From NCBI GenBank assembly GCA_038503035.1, contig JAVSML010024609.1:702591-766590 (forward strand): 64,000 nt of DNA. Reading direction: 5' to 3'. A program made the translations under genes and the position numbers. Below the pieces are notes generated by a model. The model was given only the letters and a program-made list of their open reading frames with translations, made no database searches and was not told the DNA's origin. Origin of the DNA: Crocodylus rhombifer. Lineage: Eukaryota; Chordata; Crocodylia; Crocodylidae. Shown here in pieces: positions 1-11,105 of this stretch. How positions within the stretch are numbered: the stretch's first letter is position 1; the number at the start of each line of letters is the position of its first letter.

Positions 1-170
1 GGGAAAAAGTTCTTGGCAAGCTTTTGGGCACAAACACAGCAGAGGCTCCCTATGTCTGAAGAAGGGTGTTTGTACCCGAAAGCTTCCGAGGAACTTTTTC
101 CCAACTACTCAGTTGGTCTAATAAAAGATATCAAATCTACTCAAAAAAACCTTGCCTGCCTATCGCGTTT
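1..170 (+). repeat. Foldback repeat, copy 1 (Penelope-like tail?)
   Basis: Bases 1-37 are the reverse complement of 66-102 with 5 mismatches, around a 28-bp spacer, so the transcript would fold into a long hairpin. The right arm continues into a tail with TTGGTCTAATAAAAGATATC, shared with copies at 10913-11105, 39040-39201 (minus) and 45918-46045. Bases 56-81 read CTGAAGA, A, GGGT, a 6-base loop, ACCC, GAAA, which resembles a hammerhead-ribozyme core. Hammerhead motifs are known in Penelope-like retroelements, but I cannot fix the family without a repeat library. The element may begin before base 1. Confidence 0.75.
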
Positions 171-829
171 CTCTACATTAATTTCCATAATCTCACTTTT
201 TTTCTTTTGTTCTTGCTGTTTACAACTCTACGCACAAGATATCCCGAGTTATGTAGCTTCAGGTGGAATGAATAAATGAAAGTGCATTGGGAGTGTTAAG
301 CTTGTGTGTAGGATTATGCTTTTTTGTTTCTTTATAGATAAAAGGCATGAAAGACTAAGAAAACAAAGTAATACCAGATGTGGAAGTGATGCGAGAGGGA
401 AGCAAAGGCAGTTTTGAGGCGTGATAATGCTACTTGATTGTGTTTTGAGTTAGAAGGTGGTGATTAGATTTTCATATGTAGAGAAGTGTGAGACATCCTA
501 ATTAAACACCTTTTGCTGGAAATCATCACTGATAAATCCAGATTGCTGGTAGCAGCTCTCAAATATTGTACCCAGGAGGCTAATGCTGAAAGTCTCTTAG
601 AAGTAATAGCTTTTCAGAAATATTTGTTTTGGATGGAAATTGTAATCCGGGCATTGATTCAAGTGGGTATATTAGAAACCTTGTCATTTCTAAGTAGGAG
701 AATTGGTCAGTGTATTTTAAACACAAGTCAAGCTAAAGCATAATACTTTTTTAATAGTACAAATGCTTGGAAGGGGAATTAGGACCAGGTACATAATAAT
801 TTGAAAAACAGCGTTGCAGACTTGAGGCT
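171..829. other. Intronic sequence, nothing recognised
   Basis: AT-rich intron sequence. Short chance reading frames here show no family signature. Confidence 0.6.
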
Positions 830-1010
830 GGGTGCCAGGAGCATTTGTGTTTTAATTTCAGTGCTGGCACAAATGTGTTGTATCACCTTAGCAAATCATT
901 TAACTTCACTCTATTCTTTCTCTGTATGGAAAACAAAGCTAATAAAGCTTAATTACTTAAGAGTCCTGTAAATATTATTTAATATTTGCATAACGTTATG
1001 AAAATGTGCA
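830..1010 (+). repeat. MIR-like SINE relic
   Basis: The stretch with CAAATCATTTAACTTCACTC, TTTCTCTGTATGGAAAAC and a run of ATAATA-like triplets follows the order of the conserved 3' half of MIR/CORE-SINEs (a 'keep-in-line, tract, AAAATGGGGATAATA' layout). It is old and diverged, so boundaries are approximate. Confidence 0.45.
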
Positions 1011-1439
1011 ATCCTAGGCAGCTAAGTATCATTGCTGTATCTTTCAGTGCTATCTTTTCTTTTTTTTCTTTAATCAGTCCAATTTTATGTCTTATAGTGT
1101 GGAGAGGCAAACAGTGACTCTTGCTTAACATATGTTGGCATGGTATCTCTCTGCTTGATTACCATTTTGAAGGAGAGATAAAATTATCTAGTTTGTTATT
1201 ATAATGCACCTGTAACTGGGGTGTGTAAACGTTCCCCAAAGGAAAGGAGAACCTAGGCCTGGGGCAGAAACATGGTGTATTGTCTGATATGGTGTGTAGG
1301 AGAACTGGATCAAGCAACGCGTGGCAGCTGGTGAATGCTGGATTCGGTGTGGGAGAGGGAGAAGAAAGGAGGGAGGGTTTGCCATACTGAAGCCAGAGTG
1401 AGATAAATATGGGATCAAGCCTATATGTGAGATCATTTT

Positions 1440-1750
1440 GGGTACGTGGCGGTATTACACTTAGATTGACTTAACTACTGCTATCTGTACAGATGTATGG
1501 GGACATGGGATTGGGTAAAAAATGGCCAGCCTGCTCTAAATTACTTCGCTTGAGGAGGTGAAGAAAATTAGAATAGGAGCAGGTTAGCCTGTTCTACTGA
1601 ATATCTGCAGACATTCAAAACAGCCCCAGGTCTTGAAAAGGCCAGCTGCTCACCCAGCTGAGGCTGCGCTTTTCCTACCCACCTGGCCCTGACCAGGCTA
1701 TTTTTAGGTTTCCGCACCCCTGGATGGATAACCTGCCTGTGGACCTGGCT
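1440..1750 (+). mobile_element. Fragment of the Harbinger-like family (copy 3)
   Basis: The interior from about 1618 (ACAGCCCCAGG, GGCCAGCTGCT, GCGCTTTTCCTACC, GGCTATTTTTAGG) matches in order the interior of the elements at 21539-22337 and 61237-62060. A terminus-like GGGTACGTG lies near 1440. No right end is present; the copy seems cut off before the SINE at 1766. Confidence 0.5.
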
Positions 1751-1765
1751 GTTTAGCTCACTGAG

Positions 1766-1980
1766 TGGTCATTTAGCTCAGTTGCTTAGAACAGGGGTTC
1801 TCAAAGTTTTTATGCAAACAACAGCCTGGAAGTGGCCACGGCTCAGCAAACTATGGCCCAGCAGTCACAGCCAACTGTGGGTTAGAACATGGAGCTAATA
1901 ATACCAAGGTTGCAGTTTAAATCCCCAACTAGACCAGATGATCTCTTGAAGTCCCTTCCAGTCTTACTTCTCTATGATAA
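1766..1980 (+). repeat. tRNA-Ile-derived SINE with CR1-type tail, split by an insertion
   Basis: TTTAGCTCAGTTG (A box) and CTAATAATACCAAGGTTGCAG followed by TTTAAATCCCC (anticodon arm and B box) match tRNA-Ile. Its 3' part, ACCAGATGATCTCTTGAAGT to CTCTATGAT (1936-1977), is a CR1 3' end, so this is a tRNA/CR1 chimeric SINE mobilised by CR1. The tRNA part is interrupted by the insertion at 1792-1879. Confidence 0.7.
1792..1879. mobile_element. 88-bp insertion with 8-bp target duplication
   Basis: The insertion starts CAGGGGTTCTCAAAG, a common hAT terminus, and is flanked by GCTTAGAA (1784-1791) and GGTTAGAA (1880-1887), 7 of 8 identical. It interrupts the tRNA-like head of the SINE, so it is younger. 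The right terminus is a poor match to the left, so the hAT class is inferred from the start and the 8-bp duplication. Confidence 0.5.
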
Positions 1981-3194
1981 AGAAGGTCTACTTAGACTGG
2001 GTTCCCAGTGTCACTCCTGGCACCAGTAAATATATGCAAAAGCTACTCCCAATCTCCAATCATGTGGCTTCCAGCTGCATGATTGTAGATTAGGTACAGT
2101 GAATCCTTAAAAGACTGCAGCTTGTGCCCTTTTCTTTCTTATAAAACAGATGAAGATGGCATGCATGGGAAACACCCCCCCTGAATATGTATGCATATAT
2201 GTATATACAGTTGCCTGTTTTGTAAAGTATACGTCAAACACACACCTTGAAGCAGTGGTGATAAAAATCTTGGCCCTAGTTAAATCAATGGAAATTTTCA
2301 TGTTGATGTCACCAGGGCCGGGATTTCACTTCAAGAGGACTTCCTTTTCCACACTGGGTTAAAGGAAAACATTAATATTATTGTGAAATATTATTTATTT
2401 GAATATCTGCTGAGATGCATTGGTGCTAGGTTCTTCACATGAGCTCCCTCCAATGAATATAAGCAGCAAACTGTTCTGTTCTTTCCGTTCTTTCCCAAGA
2501 GGACACCTGATGACATATACTGTCAATCTATTACAAAGTGGTATGCAGGTCCTTCATAGCTCTAGGGCTCTGTAGTTTCATATTCCTATAGGTACTTTTG
2601 GGAAAAACATGAAGAATCTAAAAGAGGTAAAGCTGAGTGAACTATTATGCTGACAGGGAATACAAAAGTGCTGAACTTTTCCTGGAAGGAAGGAAGGATA
2701 AAAGAAAAGAGTTGGAGGCAGCGTGGTACAGGAAAATAGCAGACTGGGTAAAAGACAACCCCATATTTTTAGATGCTGTTTTTAAAGATCTCATTCTATA
2801 ATATTATTTTGTTTTTATAAATCCAGTGAGGTATCCTAAAGGCTAAACTGTTTTCCTAATACACCTATTTTACCATGTGTATATTCAGTACACTGAATTC
2901 AAAATGGATCTCTGTCTCTAGTGGAAACCTCTTAGGATAATACAAATAATATTAAAGCAATACTCAATAATTCCAGTTAGGAATTAGTGCTCTAAACACA
3001 CGCCTTTGTGTGCACACATACAGAGTCTGCTCTAAAGGTCTTACGCTCTAAGGAGACAAAGACAAAGGACAAGTGATGATGATAACAACATGATACAGGT
3101 GTTAATAAACAGATGATAACATGTAACATGATACAGATGTTAAATAATATAGTAAATATTAAGGCCAGATGCATAAATTGGAATAACCAATAGT
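1981..3194. other. Intronic sequence; small internal duplication
   Basis: No gene or recognised element. A roughly 19-base unit AACATGATACAGGTGTTAA near 3087 recurs with one change near 3126, suggesting a short tandem duplication. Confidence 0.55.
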
Positions 3195-3690
3195 ATAACT
3201 GAAAGGAGGTTGTTCAGTCCATCCCGCTCCTCAAGGCAAGAGGTTTAGTCCAACCCCCTCCTAAACCATTCTGGACAAATATTTGTCTACCCGGAACTTA
3301 AAATTTTATGTTGAAAGAGATTGCACAGCTGTTCTAGTTCTTGACCATCTGAGATATTAGGAGGAATTTTCTAACTGTTGTCATAAAAATCTCTTGCTGC
3401 AATGTTTAAACCCATTATTTCTTGTCTTGCCACCTGGGAACATGCAACTGTTGATCATTATTCTGTTTATAACAACTTTTATTTTTTTGTATTTGAAGGA
3501 TGCTATCCAATCACCCCTTAGTCTTCTCTTCTCTAGAGTAAATCTCAATTTTTCTAACCTTTCCTTATATACAATATTCTGAAGAGTTCTTAACTATTTT
3601 AAAAAATTACCAATTTTTTCCACACAGTTGTCAAAGTATGGTACCCAAAATTTGACCTAGTACTTCAGGGAGGACTTTATTCCTGTTGAA
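3195..3690 (-). mobile_element. Degenerate CR1/L3-like LINE, antisense
   Basis: On the + strand the order TTTAGTCCAACCCCCTCC, then CATTATTTCTTGTCTTGCC, CTTAGTCTTCTCTTCTCTAG, and GTATGGTACCCAAAATTTGA is the reverse complement of the CR1 3' ORF2 and 3' UTR (the sense 'rock' of CAGTTTTGGGGCCC, the 'FSLQKRR' region, and the tail). It is 5'-truncated, as usual for CR1, and heavily mutated, with no usable reading frame. Confidence 0.7.
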
Positions 3691-3865
3691 TAGTGTGCAA
3701 GAATCAGTTCCTTTGACTTGCAACTCAGTATGCTATTATATTTTTAATGCCACAATAATTCATAATTAACAATGATTCTTTATAATCCCCAGTTACTTTT
3801 CTGTAACATTCCTGCCTCCCTACTCGTTTCTTTTTCTTGTATTTGTGCATTGAATTCTTCCTTCC
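3691..3865. other. Intronic sequence, nothing recognised
   Basis: No element or exon recognised. Confidence 0.5.
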
Positions 3866-4330
3866 TGTAACAAGTGGGGATCCCGGGGATGGTCCAAGTA
3901 GGCCCACCCACTTGTCTTAGGGCCACCTGCCCAACTCCTTTTCTGCCACGCCTTGGTGTTACTAATTATCCAATGTTAATCAGAGGGAGGCTGCCCATTT
4001 ATCTGCCCGGATGACAAGGGCCTATGTATACGACTCCAACCTCCCTTATTGTATCCCATGCCTTGCAGATGTTTCCTTCAGCTAGCGCTAGCACTGGGAC
4101 CCGAGCTCTGGAGTCTCACACGAGACTCTCACTCCCCACCAGAGCTTGCAGTCCCAGTGCCCTCACCGCGGGTTCTCTCATTACATACAAACACACATTG
4201 GGCCCCAGGCCTCACACACTGGCTCCAAGCCTGTACGCACTCTCGGGGCTCCAACCCCATACTCTCGGGGCTCCAAGCCCTGTCCTTAAGCTCTCTCTGG
4301 GCTGTCCCCTCATCCCTAGGGCTGCAAAGC
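3866..4330 (+). mobile_element. GC-rich segment, possible LTR relic
   Basis: The block begins TGTAACAAGTGGGGATCC, a plausible LTR start, and is far richer in G+C than its surroundings. It holds a 22-bp tandem pair beginning ACTCTCGGGGCTCCAA at about 4239 and 4261. No matching right end, target duplication or coding domain was found. The open frames here look like by-products of base composition. Confidence 0.3.
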
Positions 4331-4378
4331 ATGCTGGGATGCTCAGGGATTCTGATTTAACTTAAACCAGGAAGGGGT

Positions 4379-4557
4379 CTAGGACAGAAATTCCATAAAC
4401 TGGTATCAGTTATGTCTAATACTACTCTCAACCAGGTTTATCTTAAACCAGTTATGGCTATTATGAAACTGATTTATGTGCACTGAGCTTATGTTTTGTT
4501 ACAGGTTTAAACCATTCTGATAACTTAAACCAGTTTATGTGTAACTTCTCTCCCTGG
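4379..4557. mobile_element. Short inverted-terminal-repeat element, family GGACAGACATT (copy 1)
   Basis: A 179-bp unit beginning CTAGGACAGAAATT and ending with the complement of a similar terminus. Its interior (several AAACCAGTT/AAACTGG repeats, GTGCACTGAGC, TTCTGTTACAGGTT-like) aligns through its length with 13271-13452 and 28548-28738. It is a MITE; transposase class is uncertain. Confidence 0.65.
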
Positions 4558-6914
4558 CCTTTAAGTAAAGGCATGTACAGTCCAGTTCTGAGTTAATTTT
4601 GGGAGGGGGTATAGGTAAGTGATTTTCAGTATTTTTAAAATGTCCAACTATAATGGGCCCAGGTACTTTTTCTGGATACTTGAATATATATGGATGAAAA
4701 GGATAACAGTCTGGAAATAGACTATGAACTGCCCACATAAGCCAACACCGGCAAATAAAATAGGACTTGATCAAAAAATAAGCTACGCATGTTTCACCAT
4801 CCCACATCACTCAACCTACACATACAGCAGGAGCCGGAGGCCTGCAATGTGTTCTAAAAGTCTTTGTGTGGGATTGACCTTAGGCTTGAGGACTTCTCAT
4901 GGAAAACAGCCCATTTCCCAAGCTTTCTTCCTTCCAAACTGGAAGCTTTTGCTGAATACAGATGTAGCATTCATGAAAAATGGGCTGGGGAAAACTACAT
5001 CAATATCTTGAAAGTATTTTGTTTTCATTTAGTTCACCTTAGGGGATGATAGGTTTTAAAATTACATGCTGATGTTTTATACAGTATTTTAAATGAGATT
5101 TTGGGAAAGTTAATGAAATTTAATCCTCATTAGAATGCTTCACTTTTCTGTAGATGTGATTGATAGCCAAAAAATTACTATTGTCTTTTAGTAATTAATC
5201 TCCTTTGTGCCACAGACTAGCTCTTTTGTACTGAAACAATTTATTCATAGTGTGTGCAATTACACATTGGCCTACATTCAGAAGAATTAATTGGTAAACT
5301 GATCTTTTATTTGTGTGGAGTGATAGAATTAAAATCATGTTTCAGTGATGATGCATAGGGTATTGTTTACTTTTCATCCAGTAAATTAGGCTGGATGGGG
5401 AAACTGGATTTTCAACTTATTTTTTTGGTATGGAAGCCCCAAAGAGCTTCAGGACTTCTCAGATATTATCCGATTATATTGAAAGTTGAGCACAAACAGA
5501 AGTCCCATAGAATTATCAACTTAAAAAACATGTTTTCTGAGTTTGGGGTCTATATTCAAGGGTCTGCCAATCCCTTTGCCAGAGATAAAGATGGCTAGGC
5601 AACTCTGGTGCTTGCATGCGCTATTCAAACTGGATTTATAACTTTCCGTATAGTCTAAAATTTTCCTTTTGTTTGTACTGGTATGTTAGATGAGTAGTTG
5701 GTTCAACCTCCTTGTAGAATCGTTCGAGTTTTAGTAGTGCACAAACAGTATATGAGAACACTTAAGCCCTTAGAATGCTCCCATTATGACCATCGTAATA
5801 GCACACTGTCCCTTTAAAAATAAGTATGTAATTGTCACGATGAAAAAATATTTTTAATTCCCTCTCGTTGTCATCATTTCTATAGCATTCATAATTAAAT
5901 ATTGCTGTTTAAAAAAATGGAAACATTACTTCCATTGGGACGATGTTGCCTGACAGTAGCCTTCAATTTTAAGAAATTTTTGTTGTTTTTGCTGTTGCCA
6001 TTAGAAACAGGTTTCCTTGATATTTCCTCTTTGACTGTTGATGGGGTTAAATTGATTATTCAGCAGCTATAACCTACCACCTGCTTGTTCTCTCTCCCTC
6101 TCTCTTTTTTTTTCCATTGATGTGCAACATTGTGCTAATATGCTATCTGGCTGCCTTGGACTCTGTTATTGCATATACTGCCAATATTCTGCCTAGTTAA
6201 AGTCAGCCTCCACATTGTTTAAGCTGGCTGAGATAACTGATACATATTTAATATTTTATTTCAGTGTTGAGGGTTCTTAAAAATAGGAAGCCGGATCCTC
6301 TACTGGTGTAAATCAGTATACCTCCCCTGCAGGCAACAGAGCAATGCTAATTTGTACTGGCTGAGGATCTGCAATAGAATATTTTATTATTCTGAGCTTC
6401 TATTACAGTGTCTGCCTTCATTTGGATTTTATTATGAATAAAAGCAAAACCTATTTAGGACCATTGCTGAAATGAATGCATGCTTTGATGTCATCTCAGC
6501 TTGATTTTAATACATTGATAACTTCGGATCTTGCTTCCTGTGTGTAGGGTAGGAATACCTCCTAGCAAAAACATTTGTCTTGCTTTTACCCTCTGTAAGT
6601 AGATCTAGGTCTGTGTTTTGTTGATTTCTGAGAACCCCCAAATGAATGAGATTTGTTGCCTTTCTCCCACAACTTCATACAACCTCCGCTCCCCTCAAAC
6701 AATATCATTGTAAAAGAGATTAAAGCTTACCTTGATGATGAAAGGAGGAAGTTGGGGGTATAGAAGACAGTTGAATTATTTGTCTTTGACAGCAGAGCAT
6801 CTATGCCATCAGCCTGCTGCCGTTCACAGGAAAATACAACAAATTTATGCCTAAAGTAAATTGTTTATAGCACAAAAGGTGAAAGTGAGTCCAGCACTAT
6901 TGCTAAATACATAA
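4558..6914. other. Intronic sequence, nothing recognised
   Basis: 2.4 kb of AT-rich intron with homopolymer runs but no exon, element end or structured repeat that I can support. Confidence 0.55.
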
Positions 6915-7221
6915 TAGGGCTGTGCAAAGCTTCAGTCCCTGATACAATTCAGTGGAGATTCAGCCCAATTTGGTGGCTGAATCTCTGAATTGAATCAGAA
7001 GACCCTTTAATCCCTGAAGTGAAATAGAACCCTTCAGATCAATTCGGAGAGATTCAGCGATTCGGATATAGACACAACTTTAAATGGGTTTTCAACATAC
7101 CTAAAGGTACCAGGTGGCTCATGAATGCTGTGATGCTGGGGCAGATGGAACGTGGAGCATGGGGGGCTCCCCAGCGCGGTTGGCAGCAGACCTGGAAGTG
7201 GACCAGAAGCACTTCCACTTC
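6915..7221 (+). mobile_element. hAT-like element, left half (family TAGGGCTGTGC)
   Basis: Starts TAGGGCTGTGCAAAGCTTCA, the same terminus as the right end of the complete element at 48868-49614. It shares interior blocks with it: the 'AGATTCAGCCC' subterminal part, AACTTTAAATGGGTTTTC, ACCTAAAGGTACCAGGTGGC and GCAGACCTGGAAGTGGACC. It ends where an old LINE fragment begins, so the right half is missing. Confidence 0.7.
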
Positions 7222-7515
7222 CCCATCTTGCAGTATTGAGTGGAGACATGAACAACATACAGGAGGCACCTCAAGTCACTGGAAAACACCATCAATGCTG
7301 CCTGTGCAAGATCCCTTTAATCCAGTGGGAAGATAGATGTAGCAACTTTAATGTCCTCTTGCAAGCAAATACCATGAGTATCAAGGCATTGATCATCCAC
7401 ATCAACTTTGCTGGTCTGGCCAAATCATTCAGATACCTGACTCCGAAATCTTGCAGCATGTTTTCTTCATCCAGCTCAGTCAAGGCGTATGCTGAGTAGA
7501 AGGGCAGAGAAAGGA
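7222..7515 (+). pseudogene. LINE ORF2 C-terminal region, fragment A
   Basis: Translation, with frameshifts, gives VETxTTYRRHLKSLE, then CLCKIPLIQWEDR, VLLQANTMSIKALI, INFAGLAKSF and FFIQLSQG. This is the recognisable order of the C-terminal region of a vertebrate non-LTR retrotransposon ORF2 ('LRWAGHV-RM' type), downstream of its reverse transcriptase. It stops at the GQRK point, where a CR1 has inserted, and resumes at 8283. Clade not determined (RTE-like is a guess). Confidence 0.65.
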
Positions 7516-8282
7516 TAAGTGTGAAGTCCTGCATTTAGGACAAAAGAATTCCATGTACTGCTACAGCCTGGAGAGAGATGGCTAAGCAGGAGCTCTGCAG
7601 AAAAGAACCTGGGGGTTACAGTGGACAATAAGATGGATATGAGTTAGCAATGTGCCCTTGTTGCCAAGAAGGCTAACAGCATCCTGGGCTGCATTAGTAG
7701 GAGTGTTGCCAGCAGATCAATGAAAGTAATAATTCTACTCTATTCTGTCCTGGTGACGCCACATGTGGAGTACTGTGTCCAGTTTGGGGCCCCCCACTAT
7801 AGAAAGGATGTGGACAACTTGGAGAGAGTCCAGCAGACAGCAATGAAAATGATTTGAGGTCTGGGGCACATGACTTCTGAGGACAGGCTGAGGGAATTGG
7901 GTTTATTTAGTCTACAGAAGAGGAGACTGAGGAGGGATTTGATAGTAGCCTTTAACTACCTGAAGGGTAGTTCCAAAAAGGATGGAGCTAGACTGTTCTC
8001 AGTGGTGACAAATGACAGAACAAGGAGCAGTGGTTACAAGGTGAACCAATGGAGGTTTCAGTTGAAAATTAGGAAAACTTTCTCACTAGGAGGGTGGTAA
8101 AGAACTGGAACAAGTTACCTAGAGAGGTGGTGGAATCTCCATCCTTGGAAGTTTTTAACACCTGGCCTGACAAAGCCCTGGCTGGAATGACCTAGTTGGG
8201 GATGGTCCTGCTTTGAGCAGGAGGTTGGACCAAATGACCTACTGAGGTCCTTTCCAACCTTAGTTTTCTTTGATTCTGTGAA
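7516..8282 (+). mobile_element. CR1 LINE fragment a, sense
   Basis: A 5'-truncated CR1 inside the older LINE. It carries the end of the reverse transcriptase ORF (a frame around 7870-8100 reads GLFSLQKRRLRRDLIVAFNY, then DGARLFSVV), the CR1 3' UTR (GCAGGAGGTTGGACCAAATG) and the tail TTTGATTCTGTGAAA. Stops and frameshifts make it dead. Confidence 0.85.
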
Positions 8283-8579
8283 AGCACTTCAAGGATGTCC
8301 TTGGGGTCAGCTTGAAAAAATACAAAATCAACATCAACTTATGGGTAGACTATCACTCAGGACTGCCCCAAATGGAAAAAGAATTTGCTGCATGGATCTC
8401 AGTACTTTGAAGTCTTCTGACAACAACAGGACACAGAAAAGTGGGAGCAGGAAAAAAAAAATGTGTATCAAGGATCAAAACAAGAATCCAGAGCCACTCT
8501 CCCTTCACAGAAATACATGTCTGAGATGCAGCAGAATCCATTGTTCCAGAATCTGTTGCATTCACACCAGAAGACAGGA
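8283..8579 (+). pseudogene. LINE ORF2 C-terminal region, fragment B
   Basis: Continues fragment A after the CR1: the frame at 8283 reads KHFKDVLGVSLKKYKININL, the standard 'RYKDtLKasLK-cgI' block that follows GQRK in this LINE type. Near 8515 a NTCLRCSRIHCSRICCIH-like Cys/His stretch corresponds to the terminal zinc-finger of such ORFs. Interrupted again at 8580 by a second CR1. Confidence 0.6.
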
Positions 8580-9333
8580 GGGTGATTCAGGCTGACCTGG
8601 ACAGGTGCAGCAAATGGGTGGACAAGAACCTGATGGTGTTTAACACCAACAAATGCAAGGTTCTCCACCTTGGGAGGAAAAATCTGAAGCATCCTTATAT
8701 GCTAGGTAGTGCTACGCTGGCTAGCACTACAGAAGAAAGAGACTTGGGGATCATCATTGACCACAAGATGAACACGAGCCTGCAATGCAATGCTGTAGTA
8801 AAGCAACCAAAACACTGGCTTGCATCCATAGATGTTTCTTAAGCAAATCCCGGGATGTCATTCTCCCCTTGTACTAGGCCTTGGTGAAGCTGCAGCTGGA
8901 GTACTGTATCCAGTTTCGGGCTCCACAATTCAAAAAGGATGTGGAGAAGGTTGAGAGAGTCCAGAGGAGAGCCACGCACATGAACAGACATCAGGAAAAC
9001 AGACCTTATGACAACAGGCTGAGAGCCATGGGGCTCTTTAGTCTGGAAAAGCGCAGACTCAGGGGTGATCTGGTGGCCACCTGTAAGTTTATCAGGGGTG
9101 ACCACCAGGATCTGGGGGAACGTTTGTTAACCAGAGCGCCCCAACGTTTGTTCAACAGCCTGCGATCGGAGGTGGTTCAAGCACCTACATTGAACACCTT
9201 CAAGAGCAAATTGAATGCTTATCTTGCTGGGATCCTATGACCCCAGCTGACTTCCTGCCCCTGGGACAGGGGGGCTGGACTCGATGATCTTCCAAGGTCC
9301 CTTCCAGCCCTAATGTCTATGAAATCTATGAAA
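8580..9333 (+). mobile_element. CR1 LINE fragment b, sense
   Basis: A second CR1, better preserved than the first. The frame 8582-8842 reads DLDRCSKWVDKNLMVFNTNK and then CKVLHLGRKN; 8881-9240 reads LEYCIQFRAPQFKKDVEKVE, GLFSLEKRRLRGDL and LRSEVVQAPTLNTFKSKLNA, ending at a TGA near 9238. Then comes the 3' UTR GGGCTGGACTCGATGATCTT and the tail CTATGAAATCTATGAAA. This tail and C-terminus style is the main pointer to a crocodilian-type CR1. Confidence 0.9.
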
Positions 9334-9430
9334 GATCAGCCTGAACAGCCGTCTTTGGTCCCAGAGATATCAAGTTCATGGAAGACAATCATCCTTGACT
9401 GCAAGGGATTGCTGAAGCAGAAGGTGGGGG
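9334..9430 (+). pseudogene. LINE fragment C, 3' end
   Basis: Immediately after the CR1-b tail the sequence encodes QPEQPSLVPEISSSW, then a stretch before CTGCAAGG, like the end of the LINE seen in fragments A and B. It is short and the end is a guess. Confidence 0.4.
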
Positions 9431-10904
9431 TGTGTGAGAGATGGGCTGGGTGGGAAGGGGGCAGGGCAGGAACGTGAAACTGGGAAGGAGATGGTTAATG
9501 GGATAAGCATGGGTAATGAAATGGGAGGTGGAAAGGAAATGGGGATGGGTGGAGAAATGAAGTCAGACACTGAAGGATAAAATAAAAAGTAAAAAAATAT
9601 TTTAAAAGAAATAAAGAGGAAGTCAATTAGAGAAGATGGGGCAAGGGAAAGTCACACACTCGGGGGCAGGAGGGGGACTTGGCTAGGTGTCACAACCAAC
9701 CCCCAGGCAGTAGAGTTCACAGTGTGGAAAGTCTGCCTATATAGAACAGGAGGGTGGGGGAGGGGATACATCATCCTGGAGTGCTGGATGACTGCAATTT
9801 AGGTGCCTCATCCGTGGACATTAGCCACACATTAATGGAAAACTAGCTCAGTAAAATGGATCAGAGATAATCCTGGCTCAGAGTGGTATAACTTTTAGCT
9901 GCCTAAAGTGTGGTTATAGTTAGTTTTAGATTTTAAGGTGTTGACAATCCAGTTGTTAAGAGCTCCAGGAACTGCCAAAAATTAATGTGTAACAAGGCCC
10001 TAACTCTGTGTATGACCTCAGTGAAAACAAGTATTTCACTGATTTCAGGCCTCCTGTGTTAGAATTGCAAATCCTTGTCCATGGAAAGAATTTTCCATGG
10101 TGATTTGGTTTCACTCAGTCTCCCATAGAGTTAATCCATTTTAATTAAGACTGACTTTAATCACAATGTCAATGATGCTCAGTATATTTGTGAAACTAAC
10201 ATTATGCAGAAAGCTAAACTCTTCTAAATATAAGATAATCAGTTTTCCCCATTAGCTTTTATTAGATACCGTGATTTTCTCATGTTAGACATGGGGTCAT
10301 ATGGTTAGGAAAAATTGATTAAGGAGGTCCGAGCATATCCAACTAGAAATCAACTTCCTATCCAACTAGAAATCATTAAGCAGGCATGTGAAATTTGATT
10401 TAACTGTTAGGTGCATGTCTGGTGTGTTGTGCCTATTTAGGAACACATTTTGTGTATGTAGGATGACAGAAATATGGAAAACTAAAGGAACTGTGTGTGG
10501 ATAATATTTGAGCTATTATCTCAAATCACTTCTTGTGAATAGCTCCTAGGATGGATAGGTTTTGACATTTCAAAAGTATTTACACACCTGAAAATAATCT
10601 CCTCTATCCCAGACTTTTAAAATAAGTACATTCAAATAAAAGAACTGACTGGTATAATTTAATGATGCTAACCAACAGTCCATCCTTCTGCAGGACCACC
10701 CATGTCCCATCCTAGCATGACCTCTAAACATGGGGTATAGGAGTGCTTGGCCTATGCTATTCCATGTAATATTATTGAAAAGCTATTTCATGCTAGGAGA
10801 ATGCAGACATGGGTTTTTGTCAGGAGGAATCGGGATCTAGTCCACTGTATATTAATATCAGAGGGTTATAAAATGTCTAATTGTCAGATGACATTGCATT
10901 TTAT
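9431..10904. other. Intronic sequence; G/A-rich then AT-rich
   Basis: 9420-9660 is purine-rich (GGGA/GGAA runs). No gene, element terminus or structured repeat supported in the rest. Confidence 0.5.
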
Positions 10905-11105
10905 GCGAGACGTTTTGGGTAATATCTTGTATTGGTCTAACTGTATGGTTGGGATAAAACCAGACATTTCTAATGCATTCTTCCTTTCATTAAAATTTTT
11001 TCTAACTGTATCCCAGCCATGCTGTTGGTCCAATAAAATATATCACCAAAAAAAATTATTGTGTCTCGCGTATTTCCTGGACCAGCATGGCTACAACATC
11101 ACTGT
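10905..11105 (+). repeat. Foldback repeat, copy 2
   Basis: The left arm 10913-10953 (TTTTGGGTAATATCTTGTAT onward) is the approximate reverse complement of the right arm 11012-11051 (CCCAGCCATGCTGTTGGTCC onward). The right arm continues with CCAATAAAATATATCACC, TTATTGTGTCTC and CCTGGACCAGCATGGCTACA, the tail of the same family as the repeat at 1-170. Confidence 0.65.

Noticed and set aside
1771..1935. Functional tRNA-Ile gene
   Set aside because: The tRNA-like part is split by an 88-bp insertion, has no paired acceptor stem and is fused to a CR1 tail, so it is a SINE.
3866..4330. CpG-island promoter
   Set aside because: G+C-rich but few CpG dinucleotides, no exon follows and it lies in an intron; an LTR-like relic is likelier.
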